Shown here piece by piece: positions 8,700 through 18,234 of a DNA stretch of 57,108 nt. Both the position numbers and the translations under genes were made by a program. Numbering within the stretch: the first letter of the stretch is position 1; every line of letters starts with the position of its first letter. Source of the stretch: Planctomycetota bacterium (GTDB lineage Bacteria; Planctomycetota; UBA1135; JADKAF01); assembly GCA_016793245.1 (NCBI GenBank), contig JAEUHW010000112.1, positions 1 through 57,108 on the forward strand, given 5' to 3'. The notes under the pieces were generated by a model. The model saw nothing but the letters and a program-made list of their open reading frames with translations. It was not told the DNA's origin and ran no database searches.

Positions 8700-10233
8700 T
8701 CCGCAGCTTCGTCTTGATCCAGATCCCCGCCTTCCGCTTCAGCTCGACCAGGAAGGTCTCGAGCTTCCGCGTCTCCTTCCCGCGCACGACGTTGAAGAAG
8801 ATCTTGAAGATGCGGAGCGGGTGGGTGAGGAAGCTCACCGGGTAGAAGTTGAGCAGGATCTTGTACTTGAGCCAGGTGAGCTGCTTGTGCGTCAGGTGAT
8901 CGCAGTAGTTGTTGTCGGGTAGCAGCTTCTCGTCGTTGGCGAAGATCGGCGTCATCAAGGACTCGTCGTTCACCTCGAAGTCGCCGCGGGCGACGAGCTC
9001 GCGCCAGATCTGGGTGTTCGGGATCGGGAAGTAGAAGCCGATCGCGATGTCGTCGATGCCCTTCACCGCGAGCTTGCGGGCGAGGCGCACGGTGTCGCGG
9101 ATGTGCTCCTTCTTGTCGTGCGGGAAGCCGATGACGAAGAAGGCCGTGACGTTCAGCTTGTGGCGCACGGAGGACTCGACCGCGTTCAGCAGCGACTCCG
9201 TCTTCATGCGCTTCTTGATCAGCTCGCGCGTGACCTCGGAGCCCGACTCGGGGGCGAAGGCCAGGTGCCGGCCGCCGGAGCGATAGAGGAGCTCCGCGAC
9301 CTCATCGTCGATCACCTCGCAGCGCGTGCCCGAAGGGAACTGCCAGACGATGTCGAGCTTGCGGTCGATGACCTCGTTGCAGAACTGGACGATCCAGTCC
9401 TTCTTGATGATCGCGGTCAGGTCCTGGAACGGGAAGTTGGTCGCGCCGTAGGTCTGCTTGTAGTGCTGGATCTCATCGACGACGTCGATGGGGTTCCGCG
9501 GATACCAGCGCGTGGTCCACATCGTCGGTGAGGAGCAGTAGCTGCACTGGTATGGGCAGCCGCGCGTCGCGAGGATCGGGAGGGTCTTCCCCTTGTGGAG
9601 CCCGGTGACGAGGCTCTTCTCGTCGTAGATGTCGATGTCGATCAGGTGCCACGCTGGCCAGGGCAGGCTGTCGACCGACTTGATGCGATCGCGGCGCGGG
9701 TTCTTCACGATCTCTTCGCCGCGGCGGAACGCGAGGCCGGGGATCTCCTCCAGCTTCTTGCCGTCCTTCGTCTGGCCGTGCTCGAAGGCCTCGAGGAACT
9801 CCTCGCAGGTCTCCTCGCCCTCGCCCATCACGATGTAGTCGACGGGCGACTGCTGGAACGAGAGCTCGGGCAGCCCGGTGAAGTGCTCGCCGCCGGCGAG
9901 GATGGGCTTCGTCGGATGCGCTTCCTTCAGGAGGTGCAGGATCTTCCGCACGAGCGGCCACGAGAAGGACCACATGTTCGTGATCCCGATCAGGTCCGTG
10001 TCGGCGTCGATGCGCTTCACGATGTCCTCGGGATCGAGCCCGAGGCGGTGCACCTTGCCGTCGGGGACCACGCGCTCGGGCGCCAAGGCCACGGCATCGA
10101 CCACGGAGACCTGGTGGCCGGCGCGCTCCATGATCGCGGCGATGTAGGCGAGGCCGAGCGGCATCGACGGTCGCAGCGCCGTCATGGCGTGGACGTTCAG
10201 GTAGACCGGCGGGTGGATGAGCTGGATCTTCAA
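8668..10233 (-). CDS. B12-binding-domain radical SAM protein
   Basis: A 521-residue protein with an N-terminal cobalamin-binding-like Rossmann domain (LIHPPVYLNVHAM, GLAYIAAIMERAGHQVSVVD, IMAGGEH-type strand ILAGGEHFTGL) followed by a radical SAM core. The Cys-x3-Cys-x2-Cys cluster motif is RGCPYQCSYC near residue 230. The start is taken as TTG at 10233, because the next ATG would remove the conserved HPP strand; this is uncertain. Members of the class do methyl transfers, cyclisations and other hard C-C chemistry on lipids or cofactors; the substrate cannot be read here. It lies 265 nt downstream of two membrane glycosyltransferase-like genes on the same strand, so it may act in the same lipid or envelope pathway. 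Confidence 0.88.
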   Translation of the reverse strand: MKIQLIHPPVYLNVHAMTALRPSMPLGLAYIAAIMERAGHQVSVVDAVALAPERVVPDGKVHRLGLDPEDIVKRIDADTDLIGITNMWSFSWPLVRKILHLLKEAHPTKPILAGGEHFTGLPELSFQQSPVDYIVMGEGEETCEEFLEAFEHGQTKDGKKLEEIPGLAFRRGEEIVKNPRRDRIKSVDSLPWPAWHLIDIDIYDEKSLVTGLHKGKTLPILATRGCPYQCSYCSSPTMWTTRWYPRNPIDVVDEIQHYKQTYGATNFPFQDLTAIIKKDWIVQFCNEVIDRKLDIVWQFPSGTRCEVIDDEVAELLYRSGGRHLAFAPESGSEVTRELIKKRMKTESLLNAVESSVRHKLNVTAFFVIGFPHDKKEHIRDTVRLARKLAVKGIDDIAIGFYFPIPNTQIWRELVARGDFEVNDESLMTPIFANDEKLLPDNNYCDHLTHKQLTWLKYKILLNFYPVSFLTHPLRIFKIFFNVVRGKETRKLETFLVELKRKAGIWIKTKLRITRPAAKTAG

Positions 10234-10498
10234 GGCCGTTACGCTCGGGCGTCTCCCGTGGGGCGAGGAGCGCCGAGCGCCTCGGGGTGCGCGTGGGGTG
10301 GGGCTGCGGTGGGAAGGGCGCGGCGGTACCGGCTTCGTAGCGCCGGCGTCGACGAACGCCCGAGCAGGGCTCGGATGGCGGGCTCGCGTGCTCTTACGCC
10401 CGCCTCCCCTGGCTCTGAAGAGTCTACTTTCGGCCCGAGGGGCGACCAACCGAAGTTTCTTCCGCGTCGACGCCAGCCGCGCGGACCTCGGCGACCCC

Positions 10499-12583
10499 TT
10501 ATCGGACGGCGCTCGTGCGCGCGGGAGTCGGCGGCTTCTCCGGGAGGCTCGTCGCGATCGCCGGCAGGGTGGAGACCAAGCGTCCGCGCGCAGCGAGGAA
10601 CGGAGCGAGGCTCGGCAGCGCGGCGCGCAGCGCCTCGGCGAGCGCGGCGTCCTCGGCGCGCAGCACGACCGCGCGCTCTCCACCGCCCAGGGCTTCGATC
10701 TGGCGCGCGTGGCTCGTGCCGGGCTCCGGCGCGATCCACTGCGGCGCGATGGTCGGATCGGGGTCGAGGAAGAAGACCGCCGCGCCGCCGGCGAGGAGCG
10801 GCCCGTGATCGCTGCAGAGCTCGGGCTTCGGCGCGGTGTAGAGGATGCGCGCTCCAGGGGCTGCGGCGCAGAGCGCCGCGAGCTCGGCGAGCGCTGTGTC
10901 GCGCTCCGCGCCGGCGCCGTGCAGGGCATTCCGGCGCACGCCTTCGCCCCAGTAGTCCTGCGGCGGCGCCCAGAGCAGGCGCAGTCCGTTGCCGAGGCGC
11001 TGCTCCTCGACCGCGGCGAAGCGCCGCAGCGCGCGCTCCAAGCGCGCTTGCTCGCGCGCGAGCTCCGCGCCCGCGCGATCGTCGAGCACGAGGGCGCTTC
11101 GCGCCGGGGTCAGGCCCTTGCCGTAGAGGAAGAGCACGTGCTCGCCCGCGGCCTGCCGCGCCGCGGCATCGAGCTCGAGATCGCGCAGCGCATCGACGGG
11201 GGCGATCAGCGCCGCGCCGTCGCTCGCGAGCGGAGTGAAGAGGCGCTGCGCGTAGTAGGCGTAGGCCATGTTCCAACCGGCGCTCGCGGGCACGTATAGG
11301 TTCGTGAGCGGAGGCGTCGCGTCGCGAATCGCCTGTCCGACTTCCTTCGTGCGCACCCCCACGCGGAAGCGCTCGTGCAGATCTTTCCACTGCAGCACGC
11401 CGAGCGTCGCCGCCGGCAGCGCGAGCGAGAGCGCCGCCGCGCGGCGCGAGAAGGCGCGCGGGGCGACCAGCGCGCAGGCGCGCGTCAACGCGAAGCCGCT
11501 CGCGAGGCAGAGGAACGGCAGGAGATACATCCAGAAGAGCGGTTGATCGAGCGCGTGCTTCGCGAAGGCGAGGAGGTACATCCCGCCCGCGAGGACTCCC
11601 GGCAGGATCACGACGCGCGCGCGTTCGCAGCGCCGCTCCGGCATCGCGCAGAGCAGCACGCCGACGATGGCGAGCAGCGCCAGATCGAAGCGCACGAGAG
11701 AACGCAGATGCCCGGCTTGCGCCGCGAGCCATGCGCCGAAGGCGCCGTTCACGAAGGGCTCGGCGAGGAGCTGTAAGCGCTCCCACGCGCCGCCGAGCCC
11801 CGCTTGCTCCGGCGGGGCGATGCCGAGCTTCTCGTAGCTGCAGCGTACGAGGAAGAGGTGCAGCGCGACGGCGCCGACGACGGCGACCGCGCTCGCGAGC
11901 CCGCTGAAGAAGGACGCGCGCAGGCGCTTCAGCGCGTGCAATCTGCCCCGCGGCAGGAAGCGCTCGATCGCGAACGCAGGGGCGAGGAACGCCGCCGGCC
12001 AATCGATCGACACGGCGACGAAGAGCGCCGCGCTGAAGAGCAACGCATCGACGATGCGCCCCTTCTCGCTCCAGCGGAGATGCGCCCAGATGGCGAGCAA
12101 CATCGCCGGGATGCAGAGGTCCTCGTAGTTCACCAGCGCGCCGTAGAACGCGAGACCGGGCGAGGTCGCCGCGAGCGTCGCCGAGAGCAACGCGCCCAAC
12201 GGGCCCAGCACGCGCAAGCCGAGTCCGTACACCAGCGCGACGATCGCGAGGCTCCCCAGCAGATACGGCAGACGCAGCGCCCACTCCTCGAGGCCGAAGG
12301 CGCGCGCCATGAAGACATCGATGGTGTGCGTGGTGAGCGGGTGATTCGTATAGCTGAAGAGCTGCGTCGGCTGGAACTCCGGAGGGAGGTTCGGGTTCAG
12401 CACGGGGAAGTAGCCGACGCGCTCGGCGCCGTGCTCCAGGCGATGGCGCGCGGCGATGGCCCACGAGCCGCCCTGGAAGCCTTCGAACTCGCTGTCGAAG
12501 GGCGCGCCGAGGTCGCGCGCGCGCAGGAACGCGGCGAGCGCGAGCAGGACGAGCAACAGGAGCGTGCGGAGCGCGGAGGGCAC
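10499..12583 (-). CDS. Polytopic membrane glycosyltransferase (family 39/PMT_2-like)
   Basis: 694 residues with many hydrophobic helices through about residue 400 and a hydrophilic C-terminal domain. After the first helix comes an acidic loop (GAPFDSEFEGFQGG) where GT-C enzymes carry their catalytic Asp, then NHPLTTHTIDVF and EWALRLPYLLGSLAIV, the usual layout of PMT_2/ArnT-like transferases. It would move a sugar from a polyprenyl carrier on the outer face of the inner membrane. GTG at 12583 is the only start available, as an in-frame TAG lies 12 bases before it. The next gene upstream encodes a similar membrane protein 57 nt away, so both are probably co-transcribed. Confidence 0.8.
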   Translation of the reverse strand: MPSALRTLLLLVLLALAAFLRARDLGAPFDSEFEGFQGGSWAIAARHRLEHGAERVGYFPVLNPNLPPEFQPTQLFSYTNHPLTTHTIDVFMARAFGLEEWALRLPYLLGSLAIVALVYGLGLRVLGPLGALLSATLAATSPGLAFYGALVNYEDLCIPAMLLAIWAHLRWSEKGRIVDALLFSAALFVAVSIDWPAAFLAPAFAIERFLPRGRLHALKRLRASFFSGLASAVAVVGAVALHLFLVRCSYEKLGIAPPEQAGLGGAWERLQLLAEPFVNGAFGAWLAAQAGHLRSLVRFDLALLAIVGVLLCAMPERRCERARVVILPGVLAGGMYLLAFAKHALDQPLFWMYLLPFLCLASGFALTRACALVAPRAFSRRAAALSLALPAATLGVLQWKDLHERFRVGVRTKEVGQAIRDATPPLTNLYVPASAGWNMAYAYYAQRLFTPLASDGAALIAPVDALRDLELDAAARQAAGEHVLFLYGKGLTPARSALVLDDRAGAELAREQARLERALRRFAAVEEQRLGNGLRLLWAPPQDYWGEGVRRNALHGAGAERDTALAELAALCAAAPGARILYTAPKPELCSDHGPLLAGGAAVFFLDPDPTIAPQWIAPEPGTSHARQIEALGGGERAVVLRAEDAALAEALRAALPSLAPFLAARGRLVSTLPAIATSLPEKPPTPARTSAVR

Positions 12584-12605
12584 GGGGATCTTCTAGAGCA
12601 GGGCG

Positions 12606-12625
12606 CGCGCGCTGGCCAGCGCGCG
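12606..12625. repeat. 20-bp perfect palindrome between membrane genes
   Basis: CGCGCGCTGGCCAGCGCGCG lies in the 57-nt gap between the two glycosyltransferase-like genes. It could form a transcript hairpin that tunes read-through. There is no T-tract. Confidence 0.45.
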
Positions 12626-12640
12626 ACGCTCTCCGCCGCC

Positions 12641-14299
12641 TCAGCGGCGCGGCTCGATCCGCAGCGCCCAGGCGTCTTCGCGCGCGCCGTCCGGCGGTTC
12701 GAAGATCGGCGCGCCGAGCCCCTGCGCGTGAGGGGAGGCGAGCAAGGCGCCGGTGAACGCGATCAGGTGATCGACGGACCAGGGTGGCGTGCCGAAGGCG
12801 CTGGCGAGGCTCGTGTCGCGGACGAACGCGAAGCCATCCGCGACCCCTTCGCCGAGGCGCAGCACTTCGGTGCGCGCCCAGGCGTCGAGCTCGCTCGGCG
12901 CCACCGCCGGCGGATGCAGCTCGAGATGCGGGATCGGGCCGAAGCGCTCCAGCGCGTAGCTCATCAGCGGATCGACCGAGACGATGCGCCGGCCCTCCGC
13001 GTACCAGAGGCCGACCTGCAGCGCTCGCCGCGCGAGCGTCGGCTCGCGGAGCGGTGCGAGGAGTGAACGCTCGTTCGAGGGCGCGGTCAGGGCCAGCGCG
13101 ATCGCGAGGGCGAACGGCGCGATCGCGCGCACGGCGATCCCGCGCGCCGCGTGCCATCGCGCGAGGCCGAGCGCGGCCACCGCGAGATACGCGATCCAGT
13201 GGCCGCTGTGGTACTCGGTGTTCCCCGGTTGCCACCAGGCGTAGAAGGCGAGGCGCGGCATGAGGAAGAGCGCCGCGATCGCGACCACCGCGCGGCTCGG
13301 GCGCGCGATGGCGGGGGCGATCACGACCACCAGCGCGAGCGCGAGCGCGGCGCCGTGCAGCGCACCCGCGCTCTCGGGACCCGCGGCCGCGCCGCGCAGC
13401 CAGGGCAGCGTTCCGTAGTCCCAGCTCGCCGCGGTGAGATCGAGCGAGAGGCGCAGCGCCGAGGGATGCGTCGCGTGCGTGCTCCAGACGGGATCGAGCC
13501 CGCCGAAGCCTCCCCACTTGCCGGTCTGCGCGAGCTTGGTGAGCCAGTCGAGCGGACCGACGGGAGCCGCGGCTTGCAGCGCATAGACACCGTAGCAAGC
13601 GCCGTAGCCCGCGATCGTGAGCGCACCACAGAGCGCGAGATAGCTCGCCGCATCGCGCCATCGAGCGCTCGGCGAGGGGCGCCCTCGATCCGCGGCGAGC
13701 ATGGCCGCGACGCACGGCACGACGAGCAGCGCGTCCTGGCGGAGCAGCAGCGCGAGCACGGTCCAGCCCACCAAGGCGCGGAGCTCGAGCGGACGGCGTT
13801 CGCGCTCGGCATCGAGGCAGTGCAAGAGCAGGGCGAGCTGCGCCGCGAGCGCCGGCCAATAGGTCTCGCCCACGCTGGCGTAGAGGCGGAAGCCGGCGGT
13901 CGAGCCCGCCGCGGCGACGAGCAGCGCTGCGACGAGGAAGGTGGAACCGCGCGCCACCGCGCGGAACAGCAGGGCGAGTGCCAGTGCGCCGCCGGCGGCG
14001 CTCACGAGCTTCAGCGCCCAGGTTCCCGGCATCTCCAGGTCGGGCTGCACGGCGCGCAGCACGCGCACGACGCCCCAGGAGAGCACATGGAAGAGCGGAT
14101 GATGCGGATCGAGGATGCGCGCGGGGTCTTCGTCCTCCAACGCGAGCGCATAGGGAATGGCGTCGTTCCCGGCGATGGTGGCGTCGGCGCGCGCGTCGAG
14201 CGAGAACGCATAGAAGAGCCACGCGCCGAGGAAGACGAGCGCCGCGGCGATCGCGATCCACTGCGCGCGCCGATCTCCTCCCGAGGGCGAGCTGCTCAT
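12641..14299 (-). CDS. Polytopic membrane protein, GT-C glycosyltransferase-like
   Basis: 552 residues with about ten predicted membrane helices. The loop after helix 1 reads AGNDAIPYALALEDEDP and then DPHHPLFHVLSWGVV, resembling the acidic first periplasmic loop of GT-C glycosyltransferases. The rest is Ala/Leu-rich helices with a soluble C-terminal tail. Start is ATG at 14299. It is the first gene of a minus-strand unit with the second membrane glycosyltransferase-like gene. It diverges from the secreted PPC protein gene across 164 nt. Assignment to a named family is tentative. Confidence 0.72.
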   Translation of the reverse strand: MSSSPSGGDRRAQWIAIAAALVFLGAWLFYAFSLDARADATIAGNDAIPYALALEDEDPARILDPHHPLFHVLSWGVVRVLRAVQPDLEMPGTWALKLVSAAGGALALALLFRAVARGSTFLVAALLVAAAGSTAGFRLYASVGETYWPALAAQLALLLHCLDAERERRPLELRALVGWTVLALLLRQDALLVVPCVAAMLAADRGRPSPSARWRDAASYLALCGALTIAGYGACYGVYALQAAAPVGPLDWLTKLAQTGKWGGFGGLDPVWSTHATHPSALRLSLDLTAASWDYGTLPWLRGAAAGPESAGALHGAALALALVVVIAPAIARPSRAVVAIAALFLMPRLAFYAWWQPGNTEYHSGHWIAYLAVAALGLARWHAARGIAVRAIAPFALAIALALTAPSNERSLLAPLREPTLARRALQVGLWYAEGRRIVSVDPLMSYALERFGPIPHLELHPPAVAPSELDAWARTEVLRLGEGVADGFAFVRDTSLASAFGTPPWSVDHLIAFTGALLASPHAQGLGAPIFEPPDGAREDAWALRIEPRR

Positions 14300-14463
14300 G
14301 GAACGGCGGGCAGAGGTTTCTTGCTGCGAGAGAGGGGCTCGGCTACTACCATGGCCCCCGAAGGGCGGGTGGATCTACAGGCAGTGGATCTCCCCTAGGA
14401 TCGGCGTGCGAACAGATCGCACCCGAGCGGCGGGAGATCTCGAGACGGGAGGCGTCTCCTCTG

Positions 14464-16995
14464 ATGCGTACCACGCACGCGCGCCGCGCGCTCGGCGCGG
14501 CGTTGGTTTTCTGCTCCGCGACACCTACTTTTGCACAGGGTGACGCGCTGGAGCCCAACGATATCGCGGCCCAGGCGGTCCCCGTCTCGGCGCCGATCTT
14601 CTTGAGCGATCTCGCACTCGCACCGGCCAATGGCCCGGTCGGCGACGTCGATCGCTTCTCGCTCACGCTCTCGCCCGGCGACCAGATCTCCGCGCGCCTC
14701 CTCGATCCCGGCCTCTCGACGCTCGATCCCTTGTTGCTGATCGTCGATGCGAGCGGGGTCGTCCTCGCGCGCGCGGATGCCGATGCGGGCTCGAGCTTCC
14801 CCCGCCTCTACTTCACGGCGCCGCGCGGCGGCGTCTATCAAGTCGTCGCGACCGGCTCCGGCGACGACACCGGGATCGGCTCGCACGCGCAGACGGGCGC
14901 CTACGGGCTCGAGCTCCAACGCGTGCCGGCGGATCCGCACGAGCCGAACGATGCGCGCGCGCAAGCGCTCTTCCGCCCGGCTCTGCCCTTCGCGCTCGAC
15001 GCTCGCCTCGATCCCGCCGACGTCGACTGGTACGCCTTCCCCGCGGCGCCGGGCGCCGCGTACGTCGCGCGCATCTCCGCGGCGCGCTTCCTCCGCGGCC
15101 AGGTGTGGATCGCGGCCTTCGATGCGAACGGCGGCCAGCTCGCCACTTCGCCGGGCAGCGCCACGCGCTTCGCCGGCATCGAGTTCGGCTTGGTCGGGGG
15201 CGGCACGGTGTATCTCGCCGTGAGCGGCGCAGGCGACACCGCGTTCGTCGGCCAGCACAGCTTGAGCGCGCCGTACACGATCACCTGCGCGGAGCGCGCG
15301 GCGGATCGCTTCGAGCCGAACTCGACGCGCCCGACGGCCACCGTGCTGACCGAGCTGCCGTTCTTCGCCTCGCCCGAGTTCTCGCCGGGCGCCACGGGGG
15401 ACGTCGATTGGTTCCGCTTCGCCGCGCGCCGCGGCGATCAGTTCCGCCTCCGCACCTCCGATCCGGGCGTGCAGCGCATCGGCACGCGCCTCGGACTCTT
15501 CCGCGCGAGCAACGGCATCCGCGTCGCCAGCTCGAGCGTCGTCTCGCCGAGCGATCCTTTCTCCGAGCTCGTCTTCCGCGCGGGCGCCGACGGCGACTTG
15601 ATCGCGGGCGTCAGCGGGCGGAGCGACGACGACTTCCTCGGCAATCACAACGAGATCGGGCCCTACGATCTCCGCATCGCGCGCGACGCCTTCGAGCCGA
15701 ACGACGAGATCGTGCAAGCCGCTCCGCTCGCGGCGCCCGGCTCGCTCAGCGACCTCGTGATGATCGCGGGCGATGTGGATTGGTTCCGCCTCGATCTGCC
15801 CGCGGGCTCGCTCTGGCGCATCTCCACGCGTGAGATCAACGGGCCGCAGCCGCAGATCGCCATCGGGCTCTTCGATGGCCAGGGTCGAGCGCTGCGCCGC
15901 TCCGATGGAGCGGGCGGCGGCGGGCTGCCGGAGATCTTGATCGCCAGCGCGACGGCGTCGACCTACTACCTCGGCGTCACCGGCCTCGGCGATGCGCAGT
16001 TCCAGGGCGTACACACGATCGCCGGCGGCTACGACCTCCGCGTCGAGGATCACTCGGTGCGCCTCTTCGCGGTGAGCGCGCCGAGCGTCGGCGTCGCGGG
16101 CTCGCCGATCGAGCTGCAAGGCGAGGGCTTCACCACGGAGCGCGATCTCGCGATCAGCTTCGGCGGCGTACCCGCGCGCGTCTTGAGCGTGCCTTCCGCG
16201 ACGCGGGCTTGGGTCGAGGTGCCGGCGATCGGCAGCAGCGCCGTCGTCGGTTTGCAGCTCCGCAATCTGAACGGCGCGAGCTCGCTCGCGAACGCGTTCC
16301 AGTTCGTCGCGGCGCAGCCTCTGCTCGCGGGCCAGAGCTTCGTGGGCTCGGTGGCCAGCGAGTCGGACTGGTTCGGCTTTGCGCTCCTCGAGGGCTCGCT
16401 GCTGGACCTCGATGTTCGCGCCGCGCGCACAGGAGGCCTCTTCGATGCGCGCCTGGCGGTCTTCGATCCGAGCTTCCAGGCCGTCGATGTCGATTCACTC
16501 CTCACGCGCGCGGGCAACGGCTCGCGTCTGCGCTTGAAGCGCTTCGAGATCCCGGCGGGCCAGAGCGGCACCTGGTACGTGCGCCTCCAGTCGACCGGCG
16601 GCGTCGGTGGCGCCTACGAGCTCCGCAGCGCGCGGAAGATCCCGGCCGCGCTGAAGCGCCCGGCCCCGACCGCGGGCGCCGGCAACGGCCGCTCGGTCGA
16701 GCTCGGCCTGCAAGTCGAAGCGGGTGCCTTGCTCAGCGGCAGCGCCTACTTCGCCGCCGGCGCTCCGATCCAGAGCGTCGAGCTGCTGGACGCCGCGCGC
16801 CAGCCGATCCCCGGCTCCGCCGAAGCGATCCAGATCTTCGCCGGTCGCGGCGAGGTGAAGGTGCGCTCGATCGCGATGCCGAGCTTCGGCGACGCGGTGC
16901 TCGTGATCACCGGCCCTTCGCCGGAGGAGATGCTCGGGGCGAGCTTCACGCTGAAGTTCCCGAAGCCGAAGGGGCAGGTCAGCGAGTCGCGCTGA
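14464..16995 (+). CDS. Secreted PPC-repeat and IPT/TIG-domain protein
   Basis: 843 residues from ATG 14464, which follows a GGGAGG Shine-Dalgarno-like sequence and opens a signal peptide (MRTTHARRALGAALVFCSAT, cleaved near FAQ). Four PPC-like domains follow, each opening with EPND/EPNS and a GDVDRF, ADVDWY or GDVDWF motif at roughly residues 25-150, 155-280, 280-405 and 405-530. An IPT/TIG Ig-like domain comes next (GSPIELQGEGF to ANAFQF), then a fifth PPC-like unit (ESDWFGF). There is no protease or other catalytic domain. The protein is probably a surface or periplasmic binding scaffold; similar all-PPC proteins are frequent in Planctomycetota. Confidence 0.85.
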   Translation: MRTTHARRALGAALVFCSATPTFAQGDALEPNDIAAQAVPVSAPIFLSDLALAPANGPVGDVDRFSLTLSPGDQISARLLDPGLSTLDPLLLIVDASGVVLARADADAGSSFPRLYFTAPRGGVYQVVATGSGDDTGIGSHAQTGAYGLELQRVPADPHEPNDARAQALFRPALPFALDARLDPADVDWYAFPAAPGAAYVARISAARFLRGQVWIAAFDANGGQLATSPGSATRFAGIEFGLVGGGTVYLAVSGAGDTAFVGQHSLSAPYTITCAERAADRFEPNSTRPTATVLTELPFFASPEFSPGATGDVDWFRFAARRGDQFRLRTSDPGVQRIGTRLGLFRASNGIRVASSSVVSPSDPFSELVFRAGADGDLIAGVSGRSDDDFLGNHNEIGPYDLRIARDAFEPNDEIVQAAPLAAPGSLSDLVMIAGDVDWFRLDLPAGSLWRISTREINGPQPQIAIGLFDGQGRALRRSDGAGGGGLPEILIASATASTYYLGVTGLGDAQFQGVHTIAGGYDLRVEDHSVRLFAVSAPSVGVAGSPIELQGEGFTTERDLAISFGGVPARVLSVPSATRAWVEVPAIGSSAVVGLQLRNLNGASSLANAFQFVAAQPLLAGQSFVGSVASESDWFGFALLEGSLLDLDVRAARTGGLFDARLAVFDPSFQAVDVDSLLTRAGNGSRLRLKRFEIPAGQSGTWYVRLQSTGGVGGAYELRSARKIPAALKRPAPTAGAGNGRSVELGLQVEAGALLSGSAYFAAGAPIQSVELLDAARQPIPGSAEAIQIFAGRGEVKVRSIAMPSFGDAVLVITGPSPEEMLGASFTLKFPKPKGQVSESR

Positions 16996-17011
16996 AGCTT
17001 GGGCGTTGGTG

Positions 17012-17054
17012 CTCGCGGTGTGGGGAGGGGAGATGCTCCTCCTCGCACCGCGAG
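17012..17054 (+). terminator. Stem-loop after PPC protein gene
   Basis: CTCGCGGTG pairs perfectly with CACCGCGAG, and the inner GGAGGGGAG/CTCCTCC part adds pairing. It lies 16 nt after the stop codon at 16995. There is no T-tract, so it may protect the 3' end rather than terminate alone. Confidence 0.45.
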
Positions 17055-17105
17055 TGCTTCTCTGCTCTGCGTGGACGTGACGCGAGGAGCGCTGCCTTGC
17101 CTTGC

Positions 17106-17378
17106 GTGATCCGAAGGGACTGCGGAGATCGCTACGAGAACTTCCACGAGCTCGCGCTCGAAGTCTGGACGCTGAGAGAGCAAGTCAGTGCGCTCCTCGA
17201 CTGGCTCCGTACCGATCGCCACCAGCTCGACGCCGCTTCCTCTTAGGTGGCAGATATCTTTTTCTGCGCCCGCGCGGACGCTCGGGGCGGAGGCCTTGTG
17301 ATCTCCAGGGAGCTCATGCAGCTCTGCTTGGAGGTCGACTTGGAGATCTTCTTGTCGGAGTACCCGGGCGAGGTGTAG
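17106..17378 (+). pseudogene. DUF4279-like gene remnant with in-frame TAG
   Basis: From GTG 17106 the frame encodes RYENFHELALEVWTLREQ and then VSALLDWLRTDRHQLDAASS, ending in TAG at 17244-17246. The same frame continues without interruption as VADIFFCARADARGGGLVIS, then RELMQLCLEVDLEIFLSEY, to a stop at 17376-17378. Together these resemble the C-terminal half of DUF4279 proteins: a helix ending LLDWL, a beta strand, a glycine turn, and a final LSPEL-helix-LDLDxYxS strand. The N-terminal half is not found upstream. I read it as a truncated gene with a nonsense mutation; stop-codon read-through is less likely. The family call rests on pattern recognition. Confidence 0.45.
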
Positions 17379-17533
17379 GCCGGCACTGGATGTCGAGGAG
17401 TTCGCTCTCGACACGAGAGCACACAGCCGAGCTCGGGAAGCGAGGGCGCGTGCAGTGAATTCCAGTCGTCACCAACGCGGACGTCGAGAGGCTCTGCCGA
17501 AGAGACCTCTCTCCGACCGACGCAGATGAGGCC

Positions 17534-17785
17534 ATGCTCGCGCTGCGAGTTGCAGGATTTCTGAACGACGATGGGAAGCACGCTCGCATTGCAGCGGCCA
17601 TCTTGAAGCTCGCGAACGGCGACCTCGCGCGGCTCTACCAGATGATCGACGCTGCCGAAGGCGACTGGCGAGACGTGCTCGCTTGGGCCGAGTACGCTCG
17701 TTATTGCGCGGCTCCGATGGGGGCGAATCGCGATGCCGAGCAGGAGGCCGATTGGCGTGAGTATCAGGACTGGTTCCTGCGCTAG
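17534..17785 (+). CDS. Small hypothetical protein, 83 aa
   Basis: A soluble, helix-rich protein whose core (RIAAAILKLANGDLARLYQM, then GDWRDVLAWAEYARY) resembles a widespread small family of unknown function with a conserved DWRDVLAWAEY motif. Coding-like sequence extends in frame upstream to about 17459 (VTNADVERLCRRDLSPTDAD) without an ATG, GTG or TTG, so the annotated ATG 17534 may be a secondary start, or the original start may be lost. Its TAG stop overlaps the first bases of the RAYT cluster 2 boundary repeat (CTAGAGTCC), suggesting the element landed at the very end of the gene. Confidence 0.6.
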   Translation: MLALRVAGFLNDDGKHARIAAAILKLANGDLARLYQMIDAAEGDWRDVLAWAEYARYCAAPMGANRDAEQEADWREYQDWFLR

Positions 17786-17839
17786 AGTCCTTGAACCGCG
17801 AAGGTCGTCTTTATTGAGTCAAGTTTCGAACCCAAGGAC
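17785..17839. repeat. GAGTCC boundary repeat, cluster 2
   Basis: GTCCTTG at the left pairs with CAAGGAC at the right. The sequence is homologous to the first part of the composite repeats at 21562 and 22342 (GAGTCCTTGGGC to GCCCAAGGACTC). It begins at the stop codon of the small gene to its left. Confidence 0.7.
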
Positions 17840-18111
17840 GGCTCGATCTCGCTCTGCAGCAGAGCGGCTGGGTGCACTCGTGAAAGCAAGGTGCGAGGAG
17901 CGAGATGCGTTCGAATGCAAGATCGCGTAGGCGCTACGCCCGGCCCTACGGCGAAGCAAGCGCCGCGCCCGACGCGTGCGTACTACATCGATGGCGATCG
18001 AGAGTCGACGCGCGATCGACGCGAGCGAGGAACGCGGAACGTCGCGCGTCGTGCACGTCGCTTGCTGCGCCTCCGGGCGCGGCTCCGCTTCGTCGATAGA
18101 CAGCGTGCGCC

Positions 18112-18146
18112 GTCTCGGAGCCCGCTGGAGGCGGGGGCTCCGAGAC
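18112..18146. repeat. REP-like hairpin, variant GTCTC
   Basis: GTCTCGGAGCCC and GGGCTCCGAGAC form a perfect 12-bp stem. It lies downstream of minus-strand RAYT copy 2 and has the downstream-type loop orientation relative to that gene. Confidence 0.85.
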
Positions 18147-18234
18147 TCATGCTACGGGGAAGTCGGAGGTCGACGCGATAACCGCGTCGATGAACACGGG
18201 GTTCCACGCCCGTGCGGCGGCAGGGCCGAGCGCG

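Noticed and set aside
10239..14261. A 1340-residue open frame on the minus strand
   Set aside because: It overlaps two clear membrane-protein genes in another frame and is Arg/Ala-rich noise, a normal product of high GC content.
17243..17400. YTSPGYSDKKIS on the minus strand, resembling the Nudix ADP-ribose pyrophosphatase tail
   Set aside because: The match stops after about ten residues, no Nudix box is present, and the plus strand reads better as a DUF4279-like remnant.
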